The notes beneath the pieces are model-generated. The model had not been told where the DNA came from and did not search any database. It worked only from the letters and a program-made list of their open reading frames with translations. This document shows, in pieces, positions 4,787 to 5,423 of a stretch of DNA of 5,423 bases. The position numbers and the translations under genes were made by a program. The DNA lies in the NCBI GenBank assembly GCA_009839635.1, contig VXPJ01000008.1:1-5423 (forward strand), given 5' to 3'. Each line of letters starts with the position of its first letter. Position 1 is the stretch's first letter. This DNA is from Pseudomonadota bacterium. Its GTDB lineage: Bacteria; Pseudomonadota; Gammaproteobacteria; UBA4575.

Positions 4787-5423
4787 ATGCTCAGGCAACG
4801 CATGATCACCGCAATCGCCCTCGGAGCCGGGATTCTGGCCGGCATCCTGTTGTTGCCCAACCCCTGGCTGGCGCTGGTCTTTGCGATGGTCTCCCTGCTG
4901 GCGGCCTGGGAGTGGGCCCGCCTGATCGCCTTGCCCAACACCCTGTGGAGAGTGATGTATGTGCTTGCGGTCGCCGTCCTGCTTGCAGCGGCCTGGGCCT
5001 ACCCGGAACATGCCCGCACCGTGTTCCTGGTTGCAGTTCTCTGGTGGGCAGCCAGCGTGATCCTGCTGGCTGCCTACGAGCCCGGCTGGCTTCACACCCG
5101 CTGGCTGTGGGGGTTGCTGGGACTTTCCGGTTTTGTCGTGCTGGTGCCGACCTGGCTCGCGGTGGTTGTTTTGCATGCGCAACGCCCGGGCTTGCTGATC
5201 TTTTTGGTGGTACTGGTCAGCATGTCGGATGTATTTGCCTATTTTGCAGGCAGACGGTACGGCAAGAACAAGCTTGCACCGAGCCTGAGTCCCGGCAAGA
5301 CACGCGAAGGATTGTGGGGTGCCTTGCTGGGTACTTTGCCACTCGTGCTGATTGGCATGTATGTGCTCGATCTGGACAAGGCCGCCTGGGTTTATTTCAT
5401 GGGCCTGAGCCTGGTCTGCGTGC
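4787..5423 (+). CDS. cdsA: Phosphatidate cytidylyltransferase (CDP-diglyceride synthase), 3' end outside window
   Basis: CdsA is an inner-membrane enzyme that makes CDP-diacylglycerol from CTP and phosphatidate, the branch point for bacterial phospholipids. The open frame gives 212 codons to the window edge with no stop. It begins MLRQRMITAIALGAGILAG, a typical CdsA start with a short basic N-terminus followed by a membrane helix. Several hydrophobic segments follow, roughly at residues 7-24, 27-45, 55-71, 78-96, 107-129, 135-154 and 177-195. WEWARL (41-46) and the block SDVFAYFAGRRYG (147-159), KLAPSLSPGKTREG (162-175) are characteristic. The C-terminal family signature with its Asp-rich metal site lies beyond the edge. 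The start is 7 bases after the uppS stop with no clear Shine-Dalgarno, so coupling to uppS is likely. An in-frame ATG at 4802 is an alternative start. Confidence 0.95.
   Translation, partial: MLRQRMITAIALGAGILAGILLLPNPWLALVFAMVSLLAAWEWARLIALPNTLWRVMYVLAVAVLLAAAWAYPEHARTVFLVAVLWWAASVILLAAYEPGWLHTRWLWGLLGLSGFVVLVPTWLAVVVLHAQRPGLLIFLVVLVSMSDVFAYFAGRRYGKNKLAPSLSPGKTREGLWGALLGTLPLVLIGMYVLDLDKAAWVYFMGLSLVCV

Overview
The window holds a stretch of the conserved gammaproteobacterial translation and envelope cluster. A short partial reading frame and map (methionine aminopeptidase) lie on the minus strand. Diverging from them on the plus strand are rpsB (ribosomal protein S2), tsf (EF-Ts), frr (ribosome recycling factor), uppS (undecaprenyl diphosphate synthase) and the start of cdsA (CDP-diglyceride synthase). 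The proteins resemble their E. coli counterparts closely, and the map/rpsB divergence followed by rpsB-tsf-(pyrH)-frr-uppS-cdsA is the classic order in Gammaproteobacteria. Base composition is moderately GC-rich. I cannot name the genus. There is no sign of mobile elements, CRISPR arrays, tRNA or rRNA genes.

Layout. Bases 1-167 (minus) carry the 5' end of an unidentified gene, perhaps glnD by synteny. map occupies 194-970 (minus). The 194-base divergent region 971-1164 holds a good candidate rpsB promoter with a GC-rich start region, an overlapping minus-strand promoter sharing the same TATA element, and a strong two-part hairpin in the rpsB leader that could be the S2 autoregulatory element. 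rpsB (1165-2448) has a normal S2 core plus a tail of about 185 residues rich in Lys, Ala, Glu and Thr, which nearly doubles the protein. tsf (2493-3377), frr (3467-4024), uppS (4057-4779) and cdsA (from 4787, running off the end) follow with gaps of 44, 89, 32 and 7 bases. I see no terminator between them, so they are probably co-transcribed, at least in part.

The most notable points are two. First, pyrH (UMP kinase), normally between tsf and frr, is absent. Only 89 bases separate the two genes. They contain an orphan perfect Shine-Dalgarno sequence and a short frame whose last residues weakly resemble the end of PyrH, which fits excision or relocation of pyrH (or an assembly deletion). Second, S2 carries an unusually long charged repetitive tail.

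Together the genes act in protein synthesis (S2 in the 30S subunit, EF-Ts recharging EF-Tu, RRF splitting post-termination ribosomes, Map trimming the initiator Met) and in envelope building (UppS supplies the lipid carrier for peptidoglycan, CdsA the CDP-diacylglycerol for phospholipids). Apart from the missing pyrH, the S2 tail and the leader structure, this is an ordinary housekeeping region.
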